Shown here piece after piece: positions 9,689-18,840 of a stretch of 64,000 bases of DNA. The notes under the pieces are model-generated. The model did not search any database. It was not told the origin of the DNA and saw nothing but the letters and a program-made list of their open reading frames with translations. The stretch is from Bacteroidales bacterium (GTDB lineage Bacteria; Bacteroidota; Bacteroidia; Bacteroidales; UBA932): contig JAFYSH010000006.1 of assembly GCA_017546605.1 (NCBI GenBank), positions 38,209 to 102,208 on the forward strand, given 5' to 3'. How positions within the stretch are numbered: position 1 is the stretch's first letter; the number at the start of each line of letters is the position of its first letter. Made by a program: the position numbers and the translations under genes.

Positions 9689-11158
9689 GTGAGAAAGCTC
9701 GACCAGTTCCTCATCAAATCCTTTTTGGGACCCTTTCTACTGACGTTCCTCATCGTTGCTTTCATCTTTGTGATGAACACCTTGTGGCTCTATGTCGATG
9801 AACTAGTCGGAAAGGGTTTGAGTTTTTGGATCATCCTGGAATTCCTGTTTTGGGGATCCGTTACCATGATGCCCCACGCCTTGCCCTTGGCAACCTTGTT
9901 GGCCTCCATCATGACCTTGGGGAACTTGGGAGAAAATAACGAATTGCTGGCCATGAAAGCGGCCGGCATTTCGTTGCAACGCATCCTGGCGCCCCTAATT
10001 GGTGTGGCTGTTTGCATCAGCATCGGCGCCTTTTATGTTTCCAACAACTTGATTCCTGTCGCATTCAACAAAATTTACACGTTGCAATACGATATCGGAA
10101 AGACGAAAGAAGAGATCAAGATCCCAACCGGCACCTTCTACAACGGCATCGAAGGTTTCACGTTGCGCATCAGCGAACACAACAAGGACACGGATATGAT
10201 GTACGACGTGATGGTGTACGACCACAAGGATCGCGAAGGCAATATCAGCGTTGCGGTAGCAGACTCCGGCCTTATCAAGTCCAATACCGACAAGACCGCA
10301 TTGATCTTCATCCTATTCGATGGTATTTCTTACGAAGAAAGCAATACCCGGAAATACAAAGACACTTCGTACGTGGTCAACCGGATCCGTTTCAAACGAC
10401 AAGAAGTCATCATTCCGCTGGAAAATTACAATTTCCAAAAGTCCGATGACGACCGCTATGGCAATGAAATCATGGCGCAAGACTTGAAAGAATTGCGTCA
10501 TGACCGGGACTCCCTGTCGTTGTTGTTGCAACAAACCTTGAAAAAACAGCAAGAACGCTATGGCGTTGGAAATGGCACTTCCTTTGGCTACCAACTCGAC
10601 AGCCTCAAGGGAAGGAACATCCACCAACCCTATCCTTTGGACTCTTCGTACAAATGGTCCAGCATCCATGAAGAGCACCGTCATGTTGCGATGGCTGCCA
10701 AGAACCTAAACAGCAACATCTCTGTCTTGGAGTCGTATGAAAATGAGATTTATCCTTACGCGCGTTCATTAAGACGAATCAACCTGGAATCGTTCCGAAA
10801 GTTTACCCTATCCTTTGCCTGTCTGATCTTCTTCTTCATTGGCGCGCCAATGGGTGCAATCATCCGAAAAGGCGGCTTGGGTACCCCTGTGATTATTTCA
10901 GCCTTGTTCTTCGTCGTCTATTGGGTCGTTGATATTTCTGGTAAAAAACTGGCTCGAGACGGTGTGATTACGCCGATGTTCGGCGCCTTTATCTCTACCC
11001 TGGTGCTACTGCCCATTGGTGTATTCCTCACCATCAAATCCACCAAGGACTCATCTCTGTTCAATGCAGAGATGTACATCAATGCCATCAAGAAATTTTT
11101 CAAGGAACTGCCTACGCAGATCAAACTAATATGGAACATCTTCAGAAGAAAAGCATAG
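9689..11158 (+). CDS. LptF/LptG family permease
   Basis: 489 residues with a GTG start 4 bases after alaS. Two groups of membrane helices (about 14-110 and about 370-465) flank a large periplasmic domain, the layout of YjgP/YjgQ proteins. These pair with LptB to lift lipopolysaccharide from the inner membrane. The periplasmic part is longer than in the companion gene at 12,113. Its 3' end overlaps the fmt start by 28 bases, which implies coupled translation. Confidence 0.9.
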   Translation: MRKLDQFLIKSFLGPFLLTFLIVAFIFVMNTLWLYVDELVGKGLSFWIILEFLFWGSVTMMPHALPLATLLASIMTLGNLGENNELLAMKAAGISLQRILAPLIGVAVCISIGAFYVSNNLIPVAFNKIYTLQYDIGKTKEEIKIPTGTFYNGIEGFTLRISEHNKDTDMMYDVMVYDHKDREGNISVAVADSGLIKSNTDKTALIFILFDGISYEESNTRKYKDTSYVVNRIRFKRQEVIIPLENYNFQKSDDDRYGNEIMAQDLKELRHDRDSLSLLLQQTLKKQQERYGVGNGTSFGYQLDSLKGRNIHQPYPLDSSYKWSSIHEEHRHVAMAAKNLNSNISVLESYENEIYPYARSLRRINLESFRKFTLSFACLIFFFIGAPMGAIIRKGGLGTPVIISALFFVVYWVVDISGKKLARDGVITPMFGAFISTLVLLPIGVFLTIKSTKDSSLFNAEMYINAIKKFFKELPTQIKLIWNIFRRKA

Positions 11159-12108
11159 TTTTTATGGGGACACCCGACTTTGCAGTCGGCATCCTCGAAG
11201 CCATGTTGAATGCCGAATACCACATCGTGGGAGTAGTCACCACACCGGACAAACCCAGTGGCCGTGGCCTCAAAGTCAACCGCAGTGCTGTCAAAGAGTT
11301 TTTGCTGCAACGGGAAGCAAACACTGGGATTTCCATTCCCTTGCTCCAACCGGTCTCTCTCAAAGACCCTGCATTTTTGGAGGCCCTCCAGAGCTGGCAA
11401 GCGGATCTATTCGTAGTAGTCGCCTTCCGCATGCTTCCGAAAGTGGTTTGGAGCATGCCCCCGATGGGAACATTTAACCTTCATGCCTCACTGCTGCCCC
11501 AATACCGGGGTGCTGCCCCCATCAACTGGGCCATCATCAACGGAGAGACCCGCACCGGCGTAACCACCTTCTTCTTGGATGAACACATGGACACAGGAGC
11601 GATCATCGGACAAGCAGAAGTCTCGATTGGTCCCGATGAAAATGTTGGATCCCTGCACGACCGTTTGATGGAAGTAGGTAAAACATTGGTTTGCGACTCA
11701 ATCCGTCGCATCTTCCAAGGTGAGGTAGAAGCCTTGCCTCAAGAGGAACCGGGCCAACTACTTCCAGCACCCAAATTATCCCGGGAAACCGGTTTATTGG
11801 ATTGGCAACAAGATGCGAACCAACTGCACAACCTGATCCGTGGCCTGTCTCCCTACCCGGGGGCCCATAGCCAGCTTCGTATGCAAGACAAAGCATTGGA
11901 TGTAAAGATCTACGCAGGACAACCCTCCGATCAAAACAAACCCAACTTAAAACCGGGCGCAATTACAACAGACGGAAAGTCCTATTTCCGTGTTCAATGC
12001 GGAAATGGCTCGCTGGATATTCTGGAGCTACAATTACCGGGCAAAAAGCGACTGAACATCCGGGAGTTTCTTGCCGGATGGCGTGCTACTGAAGCCTATT
12101 TTGAATAG
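11131..12108 (+). CDS. fmt: Fmt, methionyl-tRNA formyltransferase
   Basis: 325 residues. The N-terminal formyltransferase domain has IVFMGTPDFAV and the formyl-donor motif NLHASLLPQYRGAAPI; the C-terminal OB-like domain (about 210-320) contacts tRNA. It adds a formyl group to Met on initiator tRNA. The start lies inside the end of the permease gene. It converges with the lptG-type gene with only 4 bases between stops. Confidence 0.97.
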   Translation: MEHLQKKSIVFMGTPDFAVGILEAMLNAEYHIVGVVTTPDKPSGRGLKVNRSAVKEFLLQREANTGISIPLLQPVSLKDPAFLEALQSWQADLFVVVAFRMLPKVVWSMPPMGTFNLHASLLPQYRGAAPINWAIINGETRTGVTTFFLDEHMDTGAIIGQAEVSIGPDENVGSLHDRLMEVGKTLVCDSIRRIFQGEVEALPQEEPGQLLPAPKLSRETGLLDWQQDANQLHNLIRGLSPYPGAHSQLRMQDKALDVKIYAGQPSDQNKPNLKPGAITTDGKSYFRVQCGNGSLDILELQLPGKKRLNIREFLAGWRATEAYFE

Positions 12109-12112
12109 GTTC

Positions 12113-13204
12113 CTATTTGGGTGCCATCCGGTACAGAACCACTGCAATCACCGCAAATACAGCATTGGGCAACCACAATGCCACAATGGGCGGGAGCGTA
12201 TCCGTTACCACAAACATCTCGCTTAGACGCAAGAAGAGGATGTAAGAAAAACTAAGCGCAATCCCTATCCCTAGGTTCAGGCCGATACCTCCCCGACGCT
12301 TTTGAGACGAGAGCGAAACGCCCATCAACGTTAGGATGAAGGCTGAAAAAGGTACGGCAAAACGACTGTGTTTTTCAATCAAAGAGTACTTGACCATCTT
12401 ATCACCACGCATCCTCTGCATGGCAATCAGGTCTTCCAGCTCGCGATAGGTCAAAGATTCAACCGTCTTGTCACTCCGATAGAAATCATCCACAATCAGG
12501 TTAATCACCGTATCCTTGCGCGTTCCTTTCCGAATTTCTTCACGATCTCCAATGTAGTCCCGGATGAAGTAATTTTTCAGACGCCAACCCTGCAGCGTTG
12601 AGTCCCAGGCTGCAGACTCCGCAGACAACTTGGAAACCATTTCACTTCCTTCAAATTTCTCAAGAGTAAAATTATACGCTGTATTGTTCCACGTACTGAA
12701 AGACTCTACATAGGCGAATTCTCCCGGAGCAATCTGATAATGGATATTGCGTTCTTTGTTGTGATAGCGACCCCCCTTCACATATTGTTGCTCAAAGGCC
12801 AGGCGTTCTTTATTCGCCGGCGGAATAATGAACAAGTTCAAAACCAAGCTGACCGCCATGATGGCCAAGGCCGAAAGGAAATAAGGATACAGCATGCGTG
12901 CGAAGCTCACTCCACCGGATAGCATCGCAATGATCTCACTATTGGCCGCCAGCTTTGAGGTAAAGAAGATTACCGTCACAAAAACGAATAGCGGACTGAA
13001 CATATTGACAAAATAAGGGATGAAGTTGACATAGTAGTCAAACACAATTGCCCCAAAAGGAGCCTCATTATCCACCAGTTTGTCAATTTTTTCACTGATA
13101 TCAAAAATGATCACAATGACAATGATCAACAACAAGGCCACCGCAAAAGTCCCGATGAACTTCCGGATGATGTATTTGTCAAGTGTTTTTATTCTTAAAT
13201 CCAT
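12113..13204 (-). CDS. LptG-type permease of the LPS export system
   Basis: 363 residues, close to the usual LptG/LptF length. Membrane helices occur at about 15-37, 55-80, 100-120 and three near the C-terminus (about 275-360), with a periplasmic jelly-roll domain between. Together with LptB and the LptF-type protein it would energise LPS transport. It follows tgt by 32 bases on the same strand, a pairing often seen in Bacteroidetes. Which of the two permeases is the true LptF or LptG cannot be settled from sequence here. Confidence 0.92.
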   Translation of the reverse strand: MDLRIKTLDKYIIRKFIGTFAVALLLIIVIVIIFDISEKIDKLVDNEAPFGAIVFDYYVNFIPYFVNMFSPLFVFVTVIFFTSKLAANSEIIAMLSGGVSFARMLYPYFLSALAIMAVSLVLNLFIIPPANKERLAFEQQYVKGGRYHNKERNIHYQIAPGEFAYVESFSTWNNTAYNFTLEKFEGSEMVSKLSAESAAWDSTLQGWRLKNYFIRDYIGDREEIRKGTRKDTVINLIVDDFYRSDKTVESLTYRELEDLIAMQRMRGDKMVKYSLIEKHSRFAVPFSAFILTLMGVSLSSQKRRGGIGLNLGIGIALSFSYILFLRLSEMFVVTDTLPPIVALWLPNAVFAVIAVVLYRMAPK

Positions 13205-13236
13205 AGTGTCAATTTAAAAAGCACCAATCGTCAGAA

Positions 13237-14367
13237 CTACAAACGGGTTTCCAACCGCCGGACCGTTGCATTCTTCCAAGCCAGGAAGTCACCTTGTTCT
13301 ATATGCAGACGAGCCTGACGAACCAGATCCAGGTAGAAGGCCAGGTTGTGCTCACTCGCTATTTGTGCAGCCAGCATCTCTCCTGAAATGAACAAATGTC
13401 GCAAGTATGCCTTGGTATAGTAGGTATCCACAAATGAGGTTCCTTTGGGATCGATCGCAGAAAAATCTTGACTCCACTTCTTGTTCCGGATATTGATAAT
13501 ACCATCCCAGGTAAACAACATTCCGTTCCGTCCATTACGGGTAGGCATTACGCAGTCAAACATATCCACACCCCGAGCAATGGCCTCCAAAATATTCATC
13601 GGCGTTCCCACCCCCATCAGGTAACGAGGCTTGTCCTTCGGAAGAAGGGGATGAAGCACTTCGATCATCTCATACATTTGTTCCGTCGGTTCACCAACCG
13701 CCAGTCCACCAATAGCATAACCTTCTCGGTTCAGGGAGACTGCGTGTTCAGCGGCACGACGGCGCAACTCGGGATAGACACAACCCTGAACAATCGGAAA
13801 ATAAGTCTGACGATAACCATACAACGGTTCTGTACGATCAAAATGAGCAACGCCCCGCTCCAACCACTGCTGTGTCAGTCGCAACGATTTTTCAGCATAC
13901 TTGAAATCAGCATCGCCCGGCGTACACTCATCCAAGGCCATGATAATATCGGCGCCGATGATCCGCTGAATATCCACGTTGTTCTCCGGTGTAAAAAGAT
14001 GCTTGGAGCCATCAATATGTGAACGAAAGGTACAACCCTCCTGGGTCAACTTCCGGTTTGCAGCCAATGAAAACACCTGAAATCCACCACTATCCGTCAG
14101 GATCGGACGATCCCAATGAATGAATTTGTGCAAACCTCCTGCCTGACGCAATGTATCCAAGCCGGGACGCAGATACAAATGGTAGGTATTTCCCAAAATG
14201 ATTTCAGCACGAATATCGGACTCCAAATCACGGTGATAAACACCTTTAACGGATCCGATAGTGCCTACAGGCATAAAAATGGGCGTTTCAATCGTTCCAT
14301 GATCTGTAACGATCCGACCGCGGCGGGCATTGCTTTCGCGATCATTGCACAATAGGGTAAATTCCAT
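13237..14367 (-). CDS. tgt: Tgt, queuine tRNA-ribosyltransferase
   Basis: The start at MEFTLLCNDRES gives 376 residues. Catalytic and substrate motifs are present: GNTYHLYLRPG, LTDSGGFQVFSL with the general-base Asp, and DCVMPTRNGRNG with the nucleophile region. It swaps guanine 34 for preQ1 in tRNAs with GUN anticodons. Oddity: the CxCxxC zinc site of the E. coli-type enzyme is missing; the matching stretch reads DPKGTSFVDTYYTKAY. queG, the last step of the pathway, lies 1.2 kb away. Confidence 0.95.
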   Translation of the reverse strand: MEFTLLCNDRESNARRGRIVTDHGTIETPIFMPVGTIGSVKGVYHRDLESDIRAEIILGNTYHLYLRPGLDTLRQAGGLHKFIHWDRPILTDSGGFQVFSLAANRKLTQEGCTFRSHIDGSKHLFTPENNVDIQRIIGADIIMALDECTPGDADFKYAEKSLRLTQQWLERGVAHFDRTEPLYGYRQTYFPIVQGCVYPELRRRAAEHAVSLNREGYAIGGLAVGEPTEQMYEMIEVLHPLLPKDKPRYLMGVGTPMNILEAIARGVDMFDCVMPTRNGRNGMLFTWDGIINIRNKKWSQDFSAIDPKGTSFVDTYYTKAYLRHLFISGEMLAAQIASEHNLAFYLDLVRQARLHIEQGDFLAWKNATVRRLETRL

Positions 14368-14440
14368 ATACGTTAACAAAGAAACCTCAAAGATAATGAA
14401 TCTTTACCAAATCAGAAAATAGCCCCAAACCACAAAAAAA

Positions 14441-14464
14441 GGAGAAAGTCAGCTGACTTTCTCC
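14441..14464 (-). terminator. Rho-independent terminator (perfect 24-bp palindrome)
   Basis: 14441-14464 is a perfect inverted repeat (arm GGAGAAAGTCAG). On the minus strand it is followed by seven T residues. It ends the epimerase gene transcript 26 bases after its stop. Confidence 0.9.
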
Positions 14465-14489
14465 CCTATCTGGATGGCCAAGGCCTTCT

Positions 14490-15443
14490 TTATTTTCCCA
14501 ATTTTTGAGCAATGCATTTGAGCATATCGTCCACCATTGCATCCAAATCCCATTGAGGATTCCAGCCCCATTCTTCACGAGCGCAAGAGTCATCCAAGGA
14601 ATCCGGCCATGAGGCAGAAATTGCTTCTTTAACAGGATCCACATCATAGTCAAAGGTTGCGTGCGGAACACGTTCTTTAATCTTGGCAAACAATTCACGC
14701 GGGTTGAAGCTCATGCAAGTAACATTGAATGAGTTGCGGTGAACCAATTTTGCAGGATCAGCTTCCATCAATTGGGTCAGGGCGTTCAATGCATCCGGCA
14801 TGTACAACATATCCATGTAAGTATTTTCCGGAATCGGGCAGGTATAATGACCGTTTTTGATGATTTCATAGAATACTTCTACAGCATAGTCAGTAGTACC
14901 ACCACCCGGCAATGCACCGTTAGAAATCAGACCCGGGAAACGTACGCTTCGGGTATCTACACCAAAGCGGCTGAAATAATAATCAGAAAGCAACTCGCCA
15001 GTTACTTTGCAAACTCCGTAAATGGTATTCGGACGCATGACTGTATCTTGGGGAGTCTTGGTATGCGGGGTATTGTGACCAAATGCACCAATGGAACTCG
15101 GGGTAAACAACGCTGTCTTGAATTCTTTTGCCAAGTTCAAGGAGTTCAGCAAGGCTCCCATGTTGATGTTCCAAGCAACATCCGGCATGCGTTCTCCTGT
15201 TGCAGAAAGCAGTGCCACCATGTTGTAAATTGCATCCACTTTATATTTCTTAACCAACTCACCGTAAGCCTGAAAATCAGTAGCATCCAATTTTTCAGCA
15301 ATCGCATTCTGCGAGAGACGGGTTACCACTTCATCTTTCAAGTCTGCAGCGATTACATTGTCGTAACCGTAATTTTTTTGCAAGTGGGGTATCAATTCTG
15401 TGCCGATCTGTCCACCGGCGCCGACAACCAAAATACGTTTCAT
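14490..15443 (-). CDS. NAD-dependent epimerase/dehydratase, SDR-type L-threonine 3-dehydrogenase-like
   Basis: Start chosen at MKRILVVGAGGQIGTEL, giving 317 residues; longer starts run into the queG promoter. Rossmann motif GAGGQIG at about 8-14, SS plus YGVCK catalytic Ser-Tyr-Lys set (about 119 and 143-147). The whole sequence resembles the short-chain type L-threonine 3-dehydrogenases related to UDP-galactose epimerase, found in Bacteroidetes, which turn threonine into 2-amino-3-oxobutyrate. No kbl gene is next to it, so the substrate is inferred from the family. A -7-like box (TACTTTTG on minus) lies at 15469-15476. Confidence 0.85.
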   Translation of the reverse strand: MKRILVVGAGGQIGTELIPHLQKNYGYDNVIAADLKDEVVTRLSQNAIAEKLDATDFQAYGELVKKYKVDAIYNMVALLSATGERMPDVAWNINMGALLNSLNLAKEFKTALFTPSSIGAFGHNTPHTKTPQDTVMRPNTIYGVCKVTGELLSDYYFSRFGVDTRSVRFPGLISNGALPGGGTTDYAVEVFYEIIKNGHYTCPIPENTYMDMLYMPDALNALTQLMEADPAKLVHRNSFNVTCMSFNPRELFAKIKERVPHATFDYDVDPVKEAISASWPDSLDDSCAREEWGWNPQWDLDAMVDDMLKCIAQKLGK

Positions 15444-15508
15444 TTCAGATTCAAAAGTTTTATTAACGCAAAAGTAATCATTTTTCCCGTATCTGTACAT
15501 TTTCCTTA

Positions 15509-15516
15509 TAACTTTG
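15509..15516 (+). promoter_or_regulatory. -7 box directly before queG
   Basis: TAACTTTG matches TAnnTTTG; only 6 bases separate it from the queG ATG, so a transcript starting at the usual distance would have almost no leader. No TTG is seen at the -33 position. Confidence 0.55.
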
Positions 15517-15522
15517 CATACG

Positions 15523-16539
15523 ATGAACTTTCTTGATGACATTTCCCAACTCAGCCAGGAACTCGGATTTGTAGATTTCGGTATAGCGGAGGCCTGTGCG
15601 CTTTCCCGCGAGCAAGAACAACTCACCGCCTACCTCCATGCAGGTCATCACGGACGAATGGGCTACCTGGAACGTAACCCGGCACAACGTTGCGATCCCT
15701 CCCTACTGGTAGCAGATGCCGCATCAGTCTGGATCTTTCTGGCCCCCTACCTGCCAGCCCCGCCATCCCCGGCTTTCGCAAGGATTGCCGGCTATGCGCA
15801 AGGGAAAGATTATCACCTGCTCATCAAAGAACGCTTGTACCGGTTGTTGCAACGCATCCAAACTCACTTTCCCCAGACCCAAGGACGCGCCTTCACCGAT
15901 TCCGCTCCCTTATTGGAACGAAGTTGGGCTGTCCGCTGCGGGCTAGGCTTCATCGGTCGCAATGGACTGCTCATTCACCCCCAGTACGGTAGCCGGGTGC
16001 TCATCGGAGCGCTGGTACTCAATACCCCTATTGATGCGTTATTGGACGCCCTACCCCAGAAGTCACTAACCGCACAAAAAATCTTCCGGAAAGACGATCT
16101 TCCCCAATTGAAAGATGCCCGGAACCGTTCTCTGGGCTGTGGCCATTGTAATCTGTGTCTAAAAAACTGTCCTGGACAAGCCCTTGTTGCGCCCTATTGC
16201 TTGGATGCCCGTAAATGCATCGCCTATCGAACCTTGGAAGAACCGGCCATGATCAAAGCAGAAGCCAAACGACAAGGAGCCCCGATTCCTGCCCGAGCCG
16301 GAGTCAAACGGCCATTGACAGGCTGGCTATATGGCTGTGATGCCTGTCAAGAAATCTGCCCTTGGAACAAGAAAGCCCTGCAACAAGGATGGCCGGAGCT
16401 GCACTGTTACCAAGAAACCTTGTCCAACCTACAACGTAGCGATTGGGAACAGATGGACGAAATCACGTTCAAGAGTCGCTTTCCGGACAGTCCATTGCTG
16501 CGCTGTGGCCTACCCAATTTATCCGACGAATCCCTATAA
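15523..16539 (+). CDS. queG: QueG, epoxyqueuosine reductase
   Basis: 338 residues. An N-terminal domain of the QueG type with the cobalamin-binding region (RSWAVRCGLGFIGRNGLLIHPQYGSRVLIG) precedes two 4Fe-4S motifs: CGHCNLCLKNCP and the later CDACQEICPWN. It reduces epoxyqueuosine to queuosine in tRNA and needs cobalamin. The first ATG after the -7 box was chosen as start. tgt lies nearby on the other strand. Confidence 0.96.
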   Translation: MNFLDDISQLSQELGFVDFGIAEACALSREQEQLTAYLHAGHHGRMGYLERNPAQRCDPSLLVADAASVWIFLAPYLPAPPSPAFARIAGYAQGKDYHLLIKERLYRLLQRIQTHFPQTQGRAFTDSAPLLERSWAVRCGLGFIGRNGLLIHPQYGSRVLIGALVLNTPIDALLDALPQKSLTAQKIFRKDDLPQLKDARNRSLGCGHCNLCLKNCPGQALVAPYCLDARKCIAYRTLEEPAMIKAEAKRQGAPIPARAGVKRPLTGWLYGCDACQEICPWNKKALQQGWPELHCYQETLSNLQRSDWEQMDEITFKSRFPDSPLLRCGLPNLSDESL

Positions 16540-16556
16540 ATAACGCAATACAGACT

Positions 16557-17441
16557 ATGGAACTATACACCCCCGTTTTGGAAACCCCTTGGTCAAATCC
16601 CATCTCCTGTGAAGAAACCATCACCGTTTTAGGATCTTGCTTCGCCGCTGAATTGGGTAAACAAATGGAGAATCTGCAACTCCCCGTCTGCAACAATCCG
16701 TTTGGGGTCTTGTACAACCCGGCCTCGGTTGCAAAATCCATCCATTACTTACTTCCATCCGACTTCTTATTCAGTCAGAAAGATGTCATTGCCCGCGACA
16801 ACGGGTGGACCTCCTTTTCCCACCACGGTTCCTTTACCTCCTCTACCCCAGTCGGTTTTTTGAGTCGGGCCAACAACGCCCTGATTCTATCCCGGCTGCA
16901 ATTTGCCGCATCCACCCGCGTGGTCGTATCACTGGGTACAGCCTGGTGCTATCGCCACCTGGAAACAAATCAAATTGTCTCCAATTGTCATAAAATACCG
17001 GCCAAAGAATTCCAACGGGAGTTTCTGGAAGTAGAAGAAGCGGTCGCTTGCCTGGCCGAAGCCATTCGAGCCACAGAACAGGCTGCCCAAGCTGGAAAAA
17101 TCCAACCGAAAGAATGGATCTTTACTGTTAGCCCCATCCGTCACCGCAAAGATGGCTTGCACGACAACCAACTCAGCAAGGCCACTCTACAATTGGCAGT
17201 ACGACAACTACAAGCCCAATTTGACCACGTCCGATACTTCCCGGCCTACGAAATTCTCCTAGACGAACTGCGTGACTACCGTTACTATGCAGAAGACCTG
17301 GTTCATCCCTCTACCGTAGCCGTCCGATATATCTGGGAACGCTTTGTCTCAACGGCCTATGCCCCTGCACAACAAGAAGAATTACGCCAACGGGAGAAAC
17401 AAGCCCGGCAGCTACACCACCGGCCAATTCAAAAAAATTAG
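16557..17441 (+). CDS. GSCFA-domain protein
   Basis: Start chosen at MELYTPVLETPW, 17 bases after the queG stop; the frame is open further upstream only because it overlaps queG. 294 residues. The family-naming motif GSCFA appears at about residue 24-28 (VLGSCFAAELGKQM), with later conserved FTVSPIRHRKDG and YFPAYEI. The family is related to SGNH-type hydrolases, with the Ser of GSCF and the late DxxHPS (DLVHPS) as likely catalytic residues. The substrate is unknown. It probably shares the queG transcript. Confidence 0.88.
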   Translation: MELYTPVLETPWSNPISCEETITVLGSCFAAELGKQMENLQLPVCNNPFGVLYNPASVAKSIHYLLPSDFLFSQKDVIARDNGWTSFSHHGSFTSSTPVGFLSRANNALILSRLQFAASTRVVVSLGTAWCYRHLETNQIVSNCHKIPAKEFQREFLEVEEAVACLAEAIRATEQAAQAGKIQPKEWIFTVSPIRHRKDGLHDNQLSKATLQLAVRQLQAQFDHVRYFPAYEILLDELRDYRYYAEDLVHPSTVAVRYIWERFVSTAYAPAQQEELRQREKQARQLHHRPIQKN

Positions 17442-17443
17442 AC

Positions 17444-17451
17444 TATCTTTG
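17444..17451 (+). promoter_or_regulatory. -7 box directly before the alkyltransferase gene
   Basis: TATCTTTG matches TAnnTTTG and is separated from the ATG at 17456 by 4 bases, which predicts a leaderless or near-leaderless mRNA. No TTG is found at the -33 distance. Confidence 0.5.
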
Positions 17452-17455
17452 CTGC

Positions 17456-18061
17456 ATGAATCCCTATTTGTCATTAACCGTACGTTGTGAAACGCCCGAC
17501 TCCCTGTCGTTACAAGAGTCGTATCTGAAAATTGTGTACGGTTTTGCAGAAGGGCCCTTTGGCGATATGCTCGTGGCCATCGCCCCGGAGGGGATTTGTG
17601 AGCTGGCCTTCGTCCGAGAAGACCCTCAAGCCTTGCTGGCCAAGATGCGGATCAAATACCGAAATGCCTACTTTATCCGCAAGGACATCGAGGCCAAAAA
17701 GATCCTGTTCCAGATATTTTACTCGGATGAGCCCACCGACCTGCCGTTGTTTTTGGTAGGTACGCAATTCCGCCTACAAGTTTGGATTCGAATGCTGGAC
17801 ATCCCCGTGGGAGGCTTGCTGTACTACAGCGAACTGGCAGAGTGGCTGGACAAACCCAAAGCTACGCGCAGCGTTGCCTCAGCTGTCGCCGACAACCCCA
17901 TTGCCCTGCTGATACCCTGTCACCGGATTGTCCCCAAAGGTGGAGGGGTCGGTTCCTACCGGTGGGGAACTGTTCTCAAAACTGAACTAATCATGTGGGA
18001 ACACCTGATCACTACCCCGGAAAAAGACGCCGATTCGTGTCCAGATCCCATTCGGAATTAG
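17456..18061 (+). CDS. Methylated-DNA-protein cysteine methyltransferase (Ogt/Ada-C type)
   Basis: 201 residues. The C-terminal DNA-binding domain carries the active-site motif IPCHRIVPKGGGVGSYRWG, where Cys accepts the alkyl group from O6-alkylguanine; the preceding TRSVASAVADNP is also conserved. The N-terminal part is divergent. It acts once and is then inactive. The last 75 bases overlap the convergent SDR gene tail to tail, so both C-termini share DNA. Confidence 0.93.
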   Translation: MNPYLSLTVRCETPDSLSLQESYLKIVYGFAEGPFGDMLVAIAPEGICELAFVREDPQALLAKMRIKYRNAYFIRKDIEAKKILFQIFYSDEPTDLPLFLVGTQFRLQVWIRMLDIPVGGLLYYSELAEWLDKPKATRSVASAVADNPIALLIPCHRIVPKGGGVGSYRWGTVLKTELIMWEHLITTPEKDADSCPDPIRN

Positions 18062-18775
18062 GTGCATAAGCGCGGCTATCATCTGCCAGCGCCGATCCAC
18101 AACCAAGGTATTTTTTCTGCGATCCAAGCCCTTAATAATACAAGCGACAGCCCGATCAACCGACATGGTCATCGGATATTGGTGACCTTTGATAAAATCG
18201 GTATCCACAAAACCGGGATGAATGGAGGTAAAATGCACCTTTGATCGGCGAGCTACGGCCAATTGTCGCAGGGCCTTAAGGTAAAAGGCTTGAAAATGCT
18301 TTGTCGCAGAATATCCAGGGGCAACACCCAATGCGCGGAGTCCGGCAATCGAGGAGATCACAGCAAAATGCCCCGCCTGTTGCTGCTGATTCCAGCTATG
18401 ATACATCCAGACAGCCACCTTGACAAAGGCCTGCACATTCACTTGTACTGCATGTACTTCCAGTTCTTCCTCCAAAGGAAGATTACCGAATCCATAGCCA
18501 GCCGCATAGATGCACAAATCAACGCCCCCTAGTTGCTGCACCACGCAGGCCAACTCCTCCGTCACTCGTTGATCCGTCACATCAAAGGCACGCGTTAACA
18601 ACGGATAACCGGCATACTCCTGCTGCAATGCATCCAGCAAAGTTTGACGTCGGCCTGTTACGGCAACGCGACAGCCCCGTTTCAAATAACTAATGGCCAA
18701 TTGGCGTCCGATACCGGAGGTTCCACCAACGATGAGTACTCGCTGCGGAAAGGTTGTTACTCGCTTTCTCTTCAT
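17987..18775 (-). CDS. Short-chain dehydrogenase/reductase
   Basis: 262 residues. Classical SDR motifs: GGTSGIGRQ cofactor loop (about 17-25), NVQAF at the position of the usual NNAG-to-helix region, Ser in VISSIAG and YSATKH with the catalytic Tyr and Lys. NADP(H) or NAD(H) oxidoreductase acting on an unknown small molecule. The C-terminal 25 codons overlap the end of the alkyltransferase gene. A -7 box lies 8 bases before the ATG. Confidence 0.92.
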   Translation of the reverse strand: MKRKRVTTFPQRVLIVGGTSGIGRQLAISYLKRGCRVAVTGRRQTLLDALQQEYAGYPLLTRAFDVTDQRVTEELACVVQQLGGVDLCIYAAGYGFGNLPLEEELEVHAVQVNVQAFVKVAVWMYHSWNQQQQAGHFAVISSIAGLRALGVAPGYSATKHFQAFYLKALRQLAVARRSKVHFTSIHPGFVDTDFIKGHQYPMTMSVDRAVACIIKGLDRRKNTLVVDRRWQMIAALMHLIPNGIWTRIGVFFRGSDQVFPHD

Positions 18776-18783
18776 AGTAATGA

Positions 18784-18791
18784 CAAATGTA
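18784..18791 (-). promoter_or_regulatory. -7 box directly before the SDR gene
   Basis: TACATTTG on minus, 8 bases from the ATG. It abuts the T-run of the ribosomal operon terminator upstream, so termination and new initiation are packed into about 40 bases. Confidence 0.5.
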
Positions 18792-18821
18792 AAAAAAAAC
18801 GCGCTCCGAAGAACGCGTTTT
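18791..18821 (-). terminator. Terminator of the ribosomal protein operon
   Basis: An 8-bp stem AAAACGCG/CGCGTTTT (18796-18803 with 18814-18821) with a T-run on the minus strand (five further T at 18791-18795) lies 19 bases after the rplQ stop. Confidence 0.85.
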
Positions 18822-18840
18822 CTTTCTGAAAAGCTCTGCC

